From Muriiphilus sp048268845 (GTDB taxonomy: Bacteria > Pseudomonadota > Alphaproteobacteria > Rhodobacterales > Rhodobacteraceae), in NCBI GenBank assembly GCA_048268845.1, contig JBLWUQ010000006.1, positions 124,001-188,000 on the forward strand: 64,000 nt of DNA, given 5' to 3'. The notes under the pieces are model-generated. The model was not told the origin of the DNA. It saw only the letters and a program-made list of their open reading frames with translations, and made no database searches. The first letter of the stretch is position 1. Every line of letters starts with the position of its first letter. This document shows positions 53,255 to 61,807 of the stretch, one piece after another. The position numbers and the translations under genes were made by a program.

Positions 53255-55147
53255 TCAGCGTTGGAAGACATAAGTGCCGGGCGCATCGCCCAGCGGGGCT
53301 GCCCCGCCTTCGGCACCGCCCATCACCGGCGGCTCGCCGGTGCCGCTGGACTGCGCGCGCAGCCATGTCACGAATTCCGGCCACCACGACCCGCCCTTGA
53401 CCGGCGTATGCGTGCGCCAGTCCTCGGGCGGCACATAGTTGGCCGCGTTGGGCGTCACCGTCATCTGATAGGTGCGACGGGTATGGCCGGGCTCGCTGAT
53501 GATCCCGGCATTGTGCCCGCCCGAGGTCAGCACGAAGGTGATCTCGGTGTCCGACAGGATGTGCAGCTTGTAGACCGATTGCCACGGCGCCACATGGTCG
53601 CCGGTGGTCGAGACGCAGAACACCGGCACGGAGATATCCGTGATCGCGACCGGCTTGCCGTCCACCTCGAACCGGCCCTGCGACAGCTGGTTCTCGAGGT
53701 AGAGGTTGCGCAGGTATTCGCTGTGCATCTTGTAGGGCATCCGGGTCGCATCGGCGTTCCATGCCATCAGGTCGAACATCTCCTGCCGCTCGCCCATCAT
53801 GTATTCGCGGACATTGCGCGACCAGATCAGGTCGGTGGAGCGCAGCAGTTGAAACGCCCCGGCCATCTGCTTGGTGTCCAGATAGCCCTGATCCCACATC
53901 ATGTGTTCAAGGAATGACACCTGGCTTTCGGAGGTGAACAGCTGCAATTCGCCGGGGTCCTTGAAATCGACCTGGGTGGCCAGCAGGGTCATGGATTTCA
54001 GCCGGTCGTCGTGGTCGCGCGCCATCTGCGCCGCCTTGGCCGACATGAGAGTGCCACCGAGGCAATAGCCCACACCGTGAACCTGCGTGTCGGGAACGAT
54101 CCCGCCAACCGCGTCCAGCGCTTCGCTGACCGCGTCGATATAGTCCTGCATCCCCAGATCGCGATCCCCGGCATCGGGGTTGCGCCACGAGATCATGAAC
54201 ACGGTAAAGCCCTGCTCGACCAGGTAGCGCACCAGCGAATTATGCGGCGACAGGTCGAGGATATAGTATTTCATGATCCAGGCCGGCACGATCAGCAGCG
54301 GCTCGGAGGCGACGGTCTCGGTCTCGGGCGCATACTGGATCAGCTCGAACAGGTGCGACCGGAACACGACCTTGCCCGGCGTCACGGCGACTTCGCGCCC
54401 CGGCAGGTAATCCTCGGCCCCGACCGGGGGCTTGCCCGCGATCGAACGCTGCCAATCCTCGATCAGGTTCTGCATGCCCCGGACCAGGTTGGCACCGCCT
54501 TCGCGGGTGGTCTGGGCGATCACCTCGGGGTTGGTCCAGAGCGTGTTGGAGGGCGACAGCATGTCGAGGACCTGGCGCGCGGCAAAGGACACGACGCGTT
54601 CTTCGTTGCGCGACATCCCGTCGATGTCGTTGGTGGCATTGTACCACCATTGCTGGGTCAGCAGGAAATTCTGGTAGATCAGGTTGAACGGCCATTGCTG
54701 CCATTCGGGGGCGTCGAACCGCTTGTCATGCGGCAGGGGCAGGATGCAGGGGTCCACCGGCTTCTGGTCAAGCTGCTGACCGGCGGCAACCGCAAGGCGC
54801 GTCGCCTTCTGCGCGGCTTTTTCGGCCAATTGCACCTGCTTTCCGGGCGAGCCGGCCAGATGCACCCACCAGTTGAAAAAGCTCGACGACAATCCGAACG
54901 GCGTCACCCCCATCGTGAAGCGGGCCAGTTGGGACTTGAGCGCGTGGTCCAGGCTTTGCGTGCTGTAACGGTCAGGCCTGACGCGGTCGCAGCGGAGCCC
55001 CAGCTCGGGCGCGATCGGCTCGTTGGAGGGGTCGATGTCCGCAGGCTTGCCGTCGGGCAATTGCTGGTCGGCGATCACCTCGGGTTCGGGATGGAGCGGC
55101 GAGACGTTGCCTGCCTGACCTGCTTCTTTCTTGCTCGACTGCGACAT
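53255..55147 (-). CDS. phaC: Class I poly(3-hydroxyalkanoate) synthase
   Basis: 630 residues. The alpha/beta-hydrolase core has the PHA-synthase lipase-like box GYCLGG with the nucleophilic Cys, FMISWRNPDAGDRDLG, and the catalytic Asp and His in STTGDHVAPWQSV and TSGGHNAGI. A Ser/Lys-rich N terminus and the PHA-synthase N domain occupy the first ~200 residues. Polymerises hydroxyacyl-CoA into storage polyester. First gene of phaC-pta-ackA on the minus strand. ATG 55147 is chosen; an in-frame ATG at 55231 would add 28 atypical residues. Confidence 0.94.
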   Translation of the reverse strand: MSQSSKKEAGQAGNVSPLHPEPEVIADQQLPDGKPADIDPSNEPIAPELGLRCDRVRPDRYSTQSLDHALKSQLARFTMGVTPFGLSSSFFNWWVHLAGSPGKQVQLAEKAAQKATRLAVAAGQQLDQKPVDPCILPLPHDKRFDAPEWQQWPFNLIYQNFLLTQQWWYNATNDIDGMSRNEERVVSFAARQVLDMLSPSNTLWTNPEVIAQTTREGGANLVRGMQNLIEDWQRSIAGKPPVGAEDYLPGREVAVTPGKVVFRSHLFELIQYAPETETVASEPLLIVPAWIMKYYILDLSPHNSLVRYLVEQGFTVFMISWRNPDAGDRDLGMQDYIDAVSEALDAVGGIVPDTQVHGVGYCLGGTLMSAKAAQMARDHDDRLKSMTLLATQVDFKDPGELQLFTSESQVSFLEHMMWDQGYLDTKQMAGAFQLLRSTDLIWSRNVREYMMGERQEMFDLMAWNADATRMPYKMHSEYLRNLYLENQLSQGRFEVDGKPVAITDISVPVFCVSTTGDHVAPWQSVYKLHILSDTEITFVLTSGGHNAGIISEPGHTRRTYQMTVTPNAANYVPPEDWRTHTPVKGGSWWPEFVTWLRAQSSGTGEPPVMGGAEGGAAPLGDAPGTYVFQR

Positions 55148-55480
55148 GGTTCTTTTCCGTTCATCGTTCAATTGCGTGCGCGAACTTCCACACGACCGTT
55201 CAAGGGCTGCGGATTGGCCGTTACCATCCATGAAATCATCGCCTGCCGCTTTTGCAATGGCAGTCCGCGAAAGGGTTGCCCGGAATATTGCCCGGCGTGG
55301 CGAATGGATGACCCGCTGCCGGAACTCATGATCGGTGGGCCCGGCACTGCACCACGCGCCCGGCGACGCTCATATCATTCCATCACCCATCCCCCTTGCC
55401 CAGCCGGCAAGAGGTCGCATCCGGAGTGGAAGTCGCGTCCGGTCTCATTGATGGTCTCGGAGAATTGGCAGGCGCGCGGC
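55148..55480. other. Promoter-containing intergenic stretch upstream of phaC
   Basis: About 330 bases between phaC and the terminator of the nucleoside operon. No frame with a ribosome-binding site and protein-like content was found. No FNR box like the one upstream of the phasin could be found. Confidence 0.5.
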
Positions 55481-55508
55481 GGCCTGACCAGCCCGCGCCG
55501 GTCAGGCC
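55481..55508 (-). terminator. Inverted repeat after the aldehyde dehydrogenase operon
   Basis: GGCCTGACC (55481-55489) and GGTCAGGCC (55500-55508) form a perfect 9-bp stem, ten-base loop, starting 16 bases past the stop codon. No T run follows, so termination may be Rho-assisted. Confidence 0.4.
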
Positions 55509-55523
55509 ATTCCCGCATGACGC

Positions 55524-56972
55524 CTACCGCGCTTCGCGCAGCCGGATCTTGAGGTGTTTGGGCTGGAGATAGGTATCAAGCCCCTCCGGCCCCAGCTCGC
55601 GACCGAAGCCACTCATTTTCCAGCCGCCGAACGGGGCCTGAAGCTCGCTGGTGTCGTTGACGTTGACACCCACGGCCCCGAAGTCGAGCCGCTCCGCAAT
55701 CGACCAGGCGCGCTCGAGGTCCTGCCCGCAGACATAGGCTGCCAGCCCGTAGTCGAGCCCGTTGGCGATGGCGAGGAGCTGTTCGGTGCTGTCGAAGGTC
55801 GTCATGCCCACCACGGGGCCAAAGCTCTCCTCGGTCATCGGCAGGCTGTCGAGCGGCGCATCCGCGATCACCGTCGGCCGGTAGAACAGCCCGTCATCGT
55901 AACCGCTGCCTGTTGCGCGTCCGCCTCCGGCGATGACCCGCCCGCCCTTGGCGACGGCATCGGCGATGTGCCGGTTCATCCGGGCGATGACGCCGGCATT
56001 CTGGACCGGACCGTAGCCGATCGCAGGGTCCAGCCCGTCGCCGATCACCGTCGCGTCCGCCAGCGCGGCCAGCGCCTCGGCAAAGCGCGGGGCCAGCGCC
56101 TTGGCCACGAGGATCCGGTTCACCGTGATGCAGATCTGGCCCATGTTGGAATAGGCACGGCGATGGGCGGCGCGCGCCGCCTCCTCGATGTCCGCATCCT
56201 CGAGCACGATGTAGGGCGCATGCCCGCCGAGCTCCAGGCAGAGCCGCTTCATGTTGCCCGCCGCCGCCCGCATGATCGCCTGCCCGGCCGGGATCGAGGC
56301 GGTGGCCGAGATGGCACGGATACGCGGATGCGAGGACAGCGCCTCGCCCGCCACCGGGCCCAGACCCGGCAGGTCCGCGGTGGTGCCCGGCGCAAAACCG
56401 GCCGCGTGCAGGCAATCGACCAGCATCGCGATGGCAAGCGGCGTCTCGTGCGGGGATTTGACGATGATCGGGCAGCCAGTGGCCAGCGCCGGGCCGATCT
56501 TCCAGCAATAGAGGTCGATCGGGTAGTTCCACGGCACGATGGCCGCGGTCACGCCGACCGGGTGATAGGTGACGAGATTGCGGATCGTGGGCGACGAGGC
56601 CGGGCGGATCGAGCCGCCCTTGCGCGCCGCTTCCTCGGCGTAATAGCGCAGCACCTCGCAGCCAAAGAGGATTTCCTTGCGGTTGTCCGGGACCGGCTTG
56701 CCCTGTTCGCGGGTCAGGAGGCGGGCCATCTCGTCCACTTGCGCCTCGATCAGCGCAGCGGCCTTGTGCAGCATGTCGGCGCGCGCACGCACCGGCAAGG
56801 CGGCAAAGGCGGGAAAGGCCGCCTCGGCGGCAGCGACGGCCCGATCGACCGTCGCCACATCGGCCAGAAGGGTTGAACCGACCCGTTCGCCATTTGCCGG
56901 GTTGATGATCTCGAACCGGTCGACGCCCTGCGGCATCTCCCAGGCGCCATTGATGAAGAATCCGCGATCCAT
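55524..56972 (-). CDS. NAD(P)-dependent aldehyde dehydrogenase
   Basis: 482 residues. Catalytic Cys281 in NMGQICIT, general base Glu247 in LELGGHAP, and Asn149 in PWNYPID; the C-terminal FGGWKMSGFGRELG is typical. Closest in style to succinate-semialdehyde or glycolaldehyde/betaine-aldehyde type enzymes. The substrate is not predictable. It is the last gene of the nucleoside operon, one base after the SIS gene, so it likely oxidises an aldehyde from the nucleoside sugar. Confidence 0.9.
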   Translation of the reverse strand: MDRGFFINGAWEMPQGVDRFEIINPANGERVGSTLLADVATVDRAVAAAEAAFPAFAALPVRARADMLHKAAALIEAQVDEMARLLTREQGKPVPDNRKEILFGCEVLRYYAEEAARKGGSIRPASSPTIRNLVTYHPVGVTAAIVPWNYPIDLYCWKIGPALATGCPIIVKSPHETPLAIAMLVDCLHAAGFAPGTTADLPGLGPVAGEALSSHPRIRAISATASIPAGQAIMRAAAGNMKRLCLELGGHAPYIVLEDADIEEAARAAHRRAYSNMGQICITVNRILVAKALAPRFAEALAALADATVIGDGLDPAIGYGPVQNAGVIARMNRHIADAVAKGGRVIAGGGRATGSGYDDGLFYRPTVIADAPLDSLPMTEESFGPVVGMTTFDSTEQLLAIANGLDYGLAAYVCGQDLERAWSIAERLDFGAVGVNVNDTSELQAPFGGWKMSGFGRELGPEGLDTYLQPKHLKIRLREAR

Positions 56973-56973
56973 C

Positions 56974-57741
56974 TCAGCGCATCCTCAACCGGCGCCAGAG
57001 TTCTTCGTAGTTGCGGTCGTTCTGGCGCGTCGCCGCTTCCTTTTCGGTCGTGTTGGGGCTGACCATGAGATAGGGGTCGTGGCCGGCGGCGGCGACGATC
57101 TCGGCGGTGGTGGAGTTGATCGCATGGCCGATGGCGATGGCGACAGAGGTCGAGGTCGCGCCGGTGCGGCCGTTGACGCCCGAAATCTCGATCCCCGCAT
57201 CGCCCCTCGGCACGCCCGTATCGATCACCACATCCGCGATCTCGAAAAGCCGCTTGCCGCAGGAATGGCGCGACGGGGTCGACGAGGAATGAGGGATCGA
57301 GGTGACGCCGATCAGCGTCATTCCCTTCTCCTTGGCCGCCAGAGCGATGTCGAGCGTGACCGCGTTCAGCCCGGAATGCGAAAAGATCAGCATCGTGTCG
57401 CCGGGATCGGTCTGGTGACTGTCAAAGATCGCGCGGCCATAGCCCTCCTGGCTGTGGATGAAACGGTATTGCCGCGCACCCGCATCGCCCAGGACCCGGT
57501 GAAACGAGATCATCGAGCTTTCCACGATGGGGCGGAACCCGGTCACGGTGCCGGTGCGGGGATACATCTCCATCGCTGCGAAAGAGCCGTGGCCGGTGCC
57601 GAAGGTGAAGACCAGCTTGTCGTCCATGATGGATTTCGCGCAGGCCTCTGCCGCGGCCTCGATGGCCTCGCACTGGGTCTGCATGACCCCGTTCAGCCGG
57701 TCGAGAAGGGTTTGCAGATAGCGTCTTGGCATGGTGCTCAT
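56974..57741 (-). CDS. SIS-domain phosphosugar-binding/isomerase protein (UPF0309-like)
   Basis: 255 residues. A helical N terminus is followed by the SIS fold: TFGTGHGSFAAMEMYPRTG near residue 46 and LIFSHSGLNAVTLDIALAAKEKG near residue 117, the second containing the Ser-rich phosphosugar loop. SIS proteins isomerise or bind phosphosugars. In this operon it may isomerise a phosphorylated ribose or deoxyribose formed by the neighbouring enzymes. ATG 57741. Confidence 0.85.
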   Translation of the reverse strand: MSTMPRRYLQTLLDRLNGVMQTQCEAIEAAAEACAKSIMDDKLVFTFGTGHGSFAAMEMYPRTGTVTGFRPIVESSMISFHRVLGDAGARQYRFIHSQEGYGRAIFDSHQTDPGDTMLIFSHSGLNAVTLDIALAAKEKGMTLIGVTSIPHSSSTPSRHSCGKRLFEIADVVIDTGVPRGDAGIEISGVNGRTGATSTSVAIAIGHAINSTTAEIVAAAGHDPYLMVSPNTTEKEAATRQNDRNYEELWRRLRMR

Positions 57742-57755
57742 GGGTGTAATCCTTG

Positions 57756-58493
57756 TTATCGGGCGGTGATTGCGTCGAGCGCGATGCGAAACAGGACGCC
57801 TTCGCCACGCGCAAGATCATCGGCGTTCAGTTTCTCCTGGCGCATCGCGTCGACCGTGCCGTAGCAGAGCGTCGCGACCGACAGGCCAAGGTCGCGCCCG
57901 GCGGCGAGAAGGGCGGCGGTTTCCATGTCCACGGCGGTGACGCCCTTGTCGCGCATCGCCGCGCGCATGGCCTGAGCGCGGGCATCGCCCTTGGCGTCGA
58001 TGCCGAACATGTCGCGGTAAAAGGCGTCATAGGTGGCATAGAGCCCACGATGCGGCGTCTCGCCAAGTGCCGTCGCGGCTGCGGCAAGGGCAGCGGCGAG
58101 GGTCTGATCCGCAGCAACGCTTTCGCCATGCGGCAGGCCATAGGCGGGCGAAGTGCCGTCATAGGCAATCGCCGCGTCCGAGATCAGGAAGTCGCCGCCT
58201 GAGGCGGGCGCGAAATACATCGCGGTGCCGATGCGCACGAAGCGACGCAGGCCCAGGTCCGCGAACTCGTGCAGGACGATGGTGGCGATGGGCGCGCCCA
58301 TGCCAAAGGCCACGACGCTGACGCGGCTCCCGTTCCAGCCACCGGTCACGGTCTTCAGCCCGCGCTTGACCGGCAGGAAGACGGGATCGGACAGCAGCGC
58401 TCCGATCCGGTCCACCCGGTCGGGGTCGCCGACCAGGATCGCGCTTTCGCCGAGTTCTTCGGCGGCGTGGCCGGTATACCATGCTCTTTTCAT
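57756..58493 (-). CDS. Nucleoside phosphorylase (NP-I family)
   Basis: 245 residues. Phosphate-binding VGDPDRV (21-27), GTAMYFA (89-95), the sugar-binding VDMETAALLAAG (188-199, Met190-Glu191) and Asp215 in GTVDA fit NP-I enzymes that split nucleosides with phosphate into base and (deoxy)ribose 1-phosphate. Asp215 is at the position used by purine nucleoside phosphorylases rather than uridine phosphorylases, but the base-specificity loop is unlike either. GGAAAGATCT precedes ATG 58493. Stop 14 bases before the SIS gene. Confidence 0.88.
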   Translation of the reverse strand: MKRAWYTGHAAEELGESAILVGDPDRVDRIGALLSDPVFLPVKRGLKTVTGGWNGSRVSVVAFGMGAPIATIVLHEFADLGLRRFVRIGTAMYFAPASGGDFLISDAAIAYDGTSPAYGLPHGESVAADQTLAAALAAAATALGETPHRGLYATYDAFYRDMFGIDAKGDARAQAMRAAMRDKGVTAVDMETAALLAAGRDLGLSVATLCYGTVDAMRQEKLNADDLARGEGVLFRIALDAITAR

Positions 58494-59326
58494 AGATCTT
58501 TCCTTCCTTCGCGCGCTTGCAAGAGCGCGGCTGCGGCACTTATGCCGGCCTGCGCGGCCGCGAGCGACGTGGCGCCCGACATCTCGGCCGCGATGAATCC
58601 TCCGGCAAAGGTATCGCCGGCGCCCGTGGTGTCGCGGGTCTCCACCCGTTCGACAGGCAGTTCCTTGGTCGTGCCGCCCTCGGTGACGGCCACGCTCGCC
58701 GCCCCGCGCGTCTCGACCACCAGCGCGTCGGTGGCCGGGACCAGCACCCGTTCCGAGGCGCTGCAAAAGATCACGTCCGCCCGCTCCGCCAGACGTGCGC
58801 GCAGGGCTGCGGGAAAGGCGTCGGGGTCATTCTTGACCGCCCAGTAGAGGCGCGCGCCGGGCGGACAGGCATCGAGGATCGGCACCATCAGATGCGGCGG
58901 ACCAACCGAGATGCAAAGATGGCTCGCGCCGGCGATCAGCGCCTTCTGCGTTTCTGTCAGGCGTTCGGACCCGTTCAGCGCCGGATCGTAGAGGCAGATG
59001 CAGCTTCCATCCGCCTGATAGACCATGAGCGCGGTCGGCGAGCGCGGCGACGGCATGGTGCCGATCCCCTCGGTCGGCAGACCCTGCGCCGCGACCGCGC
59101 GGGTGAAGAGCGCGCCCTCCTCGCCGCTGCCCGCCCACATGATCGGCGTGGCGCGCTGCCCGGCGCGCACAGCCGCCGCCGCGACATAGGTGGGGCAGCC
59201 CCCGGCCCGCGGCCAGGCTCCGGTATCGCGGCTGGCGATCAGGGTGGTCCTGTCCCCGATGGCCTGCCCGGCCAGCCCGACGGCATAGTCGAGGCTGGCA
59301 TAGCCGGTGACGACGAGATGGCTCAT
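58490..59326 (-). CDS. PfkB-family carbohydrate kinase
   Basis: 278 residues, slightly short for the family. Lid/N-terminal motif GYASLDYAVGL, then AGGCPTYVAAAAVRAG (normally GGxxxNxA, here with Pro-Thr) and the C-terminal DTTGAGDTF with catalytic Asp238. PfkB kinases phosphorylate sugars, nucleosides or sugar phosphates. Next to a phosphorylase it could act on ribose 1-phosphate (as in archaeal nucleoside pathways) or on the nucleoside. Starts and stops overlap neighbours by four bases. Confidence 0.88.
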   Translation of the reverse strand: MSHLVVTGYASLDYAVGLAGQAIGDRTTLIASRDTGAWPRAGGCPTYVAAAAVRAGQRATPIMWAGSGEEGALFTRAVAAQGLPTEGIGTMPSPRSPTALMVYQADGSCICLYDPALNGSERLTETQKALIAGASHLCISVGPPHLMVPILDACPPGARLYWAVKNDPDAFPAALRARLAERADVIFCSASERVLVPATDALVVETRGAASVAVTEGGTTKELPVERVETRDTTGAGDTFAGGFIAAEMSGATSLAAAQAGISAAAALLQAREGRKDL

Positions 59327-59883
59327 CCCAGCATCCCGAGCGCGGTTTTCAGGTCGACGACCTTGCCGACATAGCGATCCACGTCTTCCAGCGAGGCGTC
59401 GGCCAGATGGGCGCGGTTGGAATTCGTGGCCTCGCGCACCAGCACGACCTCGTGCCCGTTGGCGAAGGCATCCGTCGCGGTGGCGCGGACACAGACATTG
59501 GTCTTGACGCCGCAGAGGATCACGCGGCGGATGCCCTGCTCTTGCAGGAACAGGGCGAGGTCGGTGGCGAAGAAGGCCGAATAGCGCCGCTTGGTGATCG
59601 TGATCTCGCGCGGCCTGCCTTGCGGGCCGAAGCCGTCGAAAAACTCGGCATTGAACCCGCCGGTCACGCAATGGACGGGCAGCCGGATCTGCTCGAAATC
59701 CTCGAACCCCTCGCGATGACGGTCGCAGACATGCACGATGGTTGTGCCGGATGCGGCGGCGGCCTCGATCAGCGCGCGGATCGGGGCGATGACCTCGGGC
59801 GCGGCGGGATAGAAATTCTCGCCGTCCGGGTGCAGGAACGAATTCTGCATGTCGATGACGACAAGTGCGGTGCGGTCGGTCAT
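59323..59883 (-). CDS. Isochorismatase-fold cysteine hydrolase, nicotinamidase-like
   Basis: 186 residues. The catalytic triad Asp11 (VIDMQN), Lys98 (TKRRYSAF) and Cys131 (KTNVCV) is complete. In addition Asp54 and His56 (CDRHRE) and His71 (LPVHCVTG) match the metal ligands of nicotinamidase PncA, which other family members generally lack. This argues for a metal-dependent amidase such as nicotinamidase, though overall it could still be another amide hydrolase. Position between importer and phosphorylase suggests the amide is on the imported base. Confidence 0.88.
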   Translation of the reverse strand: MTDRTALVVIDMQNSFLHPDGENFYPAAPEVIAPIRALIEAAAASGTTIVHVCDRHREGFEDFEQIRLPVHCVTGGFNAEFFDGFGPQGRPREITITKRRYSAFFATDLALFLQEQGIRRVILCGVKTNVCVRATATDAFANGHEVVLVREATNSNRAHLADASLEDVDRYVGKVVDLKTALGMLG

Positions 59884-60767
59884 TTCGCCCTCCTGAGGCT
59901 GCGCATCTGGGTAAGAACGAGGATGGCGAGGACCATCAGATAGGGCAGCGCGCCCATGAGCCGGGGCGGCAGGCCCACGGTCTGCATCCGGATCTGCGCC
60001 GCATCCAGAAAACCGAACAGCAGGCAGGCGGCGGCGGTCGGCCAAGGCCTGTTGCGGCCGAAATAGAAGGCGGCGAGCGCGATGAAGCCGCGCCCGGCCG
60101 TCAACCCCTCGTTGAAGATGCCGATGGAATAGAGCGCGAGATGCGCCCCGGCCAGGCCGGAGAAGAACCCCGCGAATGCGGTCGAGACGTCCTGCACCAG
60201 CGCCGGCCGCAGGCCCACCGACCGCACCACCGGAGCGGCATTGCCGGTCGCCCGGATCCACAGTCCGATGCGGGTGGAGCCAAGAAGGAACGGCAGCGAC
60301 GCAACCGAGACCCAGGCGAGAACCGTCAACGGGTCGAGCCCGGCGAGCATCCGCCCGACCAGGGGGATCTGCGAAACGCCCTCGGGCAGAAGGCGCGGCA
60401 GCAGGACGGTATCGGGCAGGCGCAGCGTCCCGGACGAGCCGTAGAGGATCGTCATCAGGAACCCCAGCGCCCCGGCGGCCAGCACGTTGAGGCCAAGCCC
60501 CGCGATGATCATGTTGGCGCCGAGCCGCGTGATCGACAGCGAAAACAGCCAGCCGATCACCGTGCCGACCAGCGCCGCCGCGAGCACGGCCAGCATCCAG
60601 CTTCCGCTTGCCGACGACACGACAACCGCGACATAGGCGCCGATCAGCATCTTGGCCTCGAGCGCGATGTTGACGATGCCCCCCTGCCGGTTGACCAGAC
60701 CGCCCATGGCGGCCAGCAGGATCGGAGTCGTCAGCAGGATCGCGGCGGCGAGAATCTGTTCGATCAT
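59880..60767 (-). CDS. Nucleoside ABC importer permease, YufQ/NupQ type
   Basis: 295 residues with eight or nine membrane helices. The opening segment LLAAMGGLVNRQGGIVNIALEA and GFIALAAFYFGRNRP, where the family usually has GYxAIAVAxLG, mark the BMP-transporter permease family. Pairs with the gene at 60764. Overlaps both neighbours by four bases. Confidence 0.9.
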   Translation of the reverse strand: MIEQILAAAILLTTPILLAAMGGLVNRQGGIVNIALEAKMLIGAYVAVVVSSASGSWMLAVLAAALVGTVIGWLFSLSITRLGANMIIAGLGLNVLAAGALGFLMTILYGSSGTLRLPDTVLLPRLLPEGVSQIPLVGRMLAGLDPLTVLAWVSVASLPFLLGSTRIGLWIRATGNAAPVVRSVGLRPALVQDVSTAFAGFFSGLAGAHLALYSIGIFNEGLTAGRGFIALAAFYFGRNRPWPTAAACLLFGFLDAAQIRMQTVGLPPRLMGALPYLMVLAILVLTQMRSLRRAK

Positions 60768-61807
60768 GCCCGTGCCCTCCGCCGGATGGTGATGCGGCCC
60801 AGCTCGACCACGGAAAAGATCATCACGATGCCCTGGATGATGTTCACCAGGTCAAGCGGGATGTCGGAGAATAGCTGAATGGTGGTCCCGGCCGAGGCGA
60901 GCGCTCCGAACAGCACCGCGCCCAGCAGCATTCCCACCGGATGATTGCGCCCCAGCAGCGCGACGGCCATGCCGGTGAACCCGTAACCCGCCGAGAACCC
61001 GTCGGTATAACGGTGAAGCTGGCCGAGCCCGTGCGACGCGCCGCCAAGTCCCGCCACGACGCCCGAGAGCACCATGGCCAGGATGATCGTGCGCCGCACC
61101 GAGATCCCGACCGCGCGCGAAAAGCGGCGGTTCTGCCCGACCCAGGCCCCCTCGACCCCCGTCGGGGTGTGGCGCGCCCAGAAGGCATAGACGAACAGGA
61201 TCGCCAGCCCGATCAGAAAGCCGCTGTGCAGCGTTGCGGGCGGCATCAGGCGCGACAGTTCCGCCGCCTCGTGGACCGGGGGCGTGACGTTGTTGCCCGA
61301 TTGCGCCGACAGGAACGGGCCATTCACCAGATAGCCGGTGATTGCGGCGGCGATGAAGTTCAGCATCAGGGTCGAGACGACCTCGTCGACGTCGAGCCGG
61401 GCGAGAAGCCAGCCGGGCAGCCAGAGCCATGCCGCCCCGAACGCCGCCGCAATCGCCAGGCATATCGGCGTCAGCGCCCAGCCGAGGGATGCGGGAAGGC
61501 TGAAACCCGCCACCACGGCGGCAAGCCCGCCGATCAGGAACGCCCCCTCGACGCCGACGTTGAACACCCCGGCGCGAAAGCAGATCGCGGTGGCGACGGC
61601 GGTGAACAGAAGCGGCGTCGCCGCCGAGAGGGTCGAGGCGATGCGCCGCGCCGATCCGAAGGACTCCGACAGGATCAGCGAAAAGGTATCGAGCGGGCTT
61701 TCCCCGATGGACAGCAGCACCACGGCGCTGACCGCCAATGCGATGACGATCGGCACGGCGAACCCGGTGCCGCGCTCGAGCCATGTCTGAAACAACGAAG
61801 AGGTCAT
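60764..61807 (-). CDS. Nucleoside ABC importer permease, YufP/NupP type
   Basis: 347 residues, multiple membrane helices. FRAGVFNVGVEGAFLIGGLAA, MLNFIAAAITGYLVNGPF, and GYGFTGMAVALLGRNHPVGMLLGA are family blocks. Larger of the two permeases. Overlaps the ATPase stop by four bases. Confidence 0.92.
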   Translation of the reverse strand: MTSSLFQTWLERGTGFAVPIVIALAVSAVVLLSIGESPLDTFSLILSESFGSARRIASTLSAATPLLFTAVATAICFRAGVFNVGVEGAFLIGGLAAVVAGFSLPASLGWALTPICLAIAAAFGAAWLWLPGWLLARLDVDEVVSTLMLNFIAAAITGYLVNGPFLSAQSGNNVTPPVHEAAELSRLMPPATLHSGFLIGLAILFVYAFWARHTPTGVEGAWVGQNRRFSRAVGISVRRTIILAMVLSGVVAGLGGASHGLGQLHRYTDGFSAGYGFTGMAVALLGRNHPVGMLLGAVLFGALASAGTTIQLFSDIPLDLVNIIQGIVMIFSVVELGRITIRRRARA

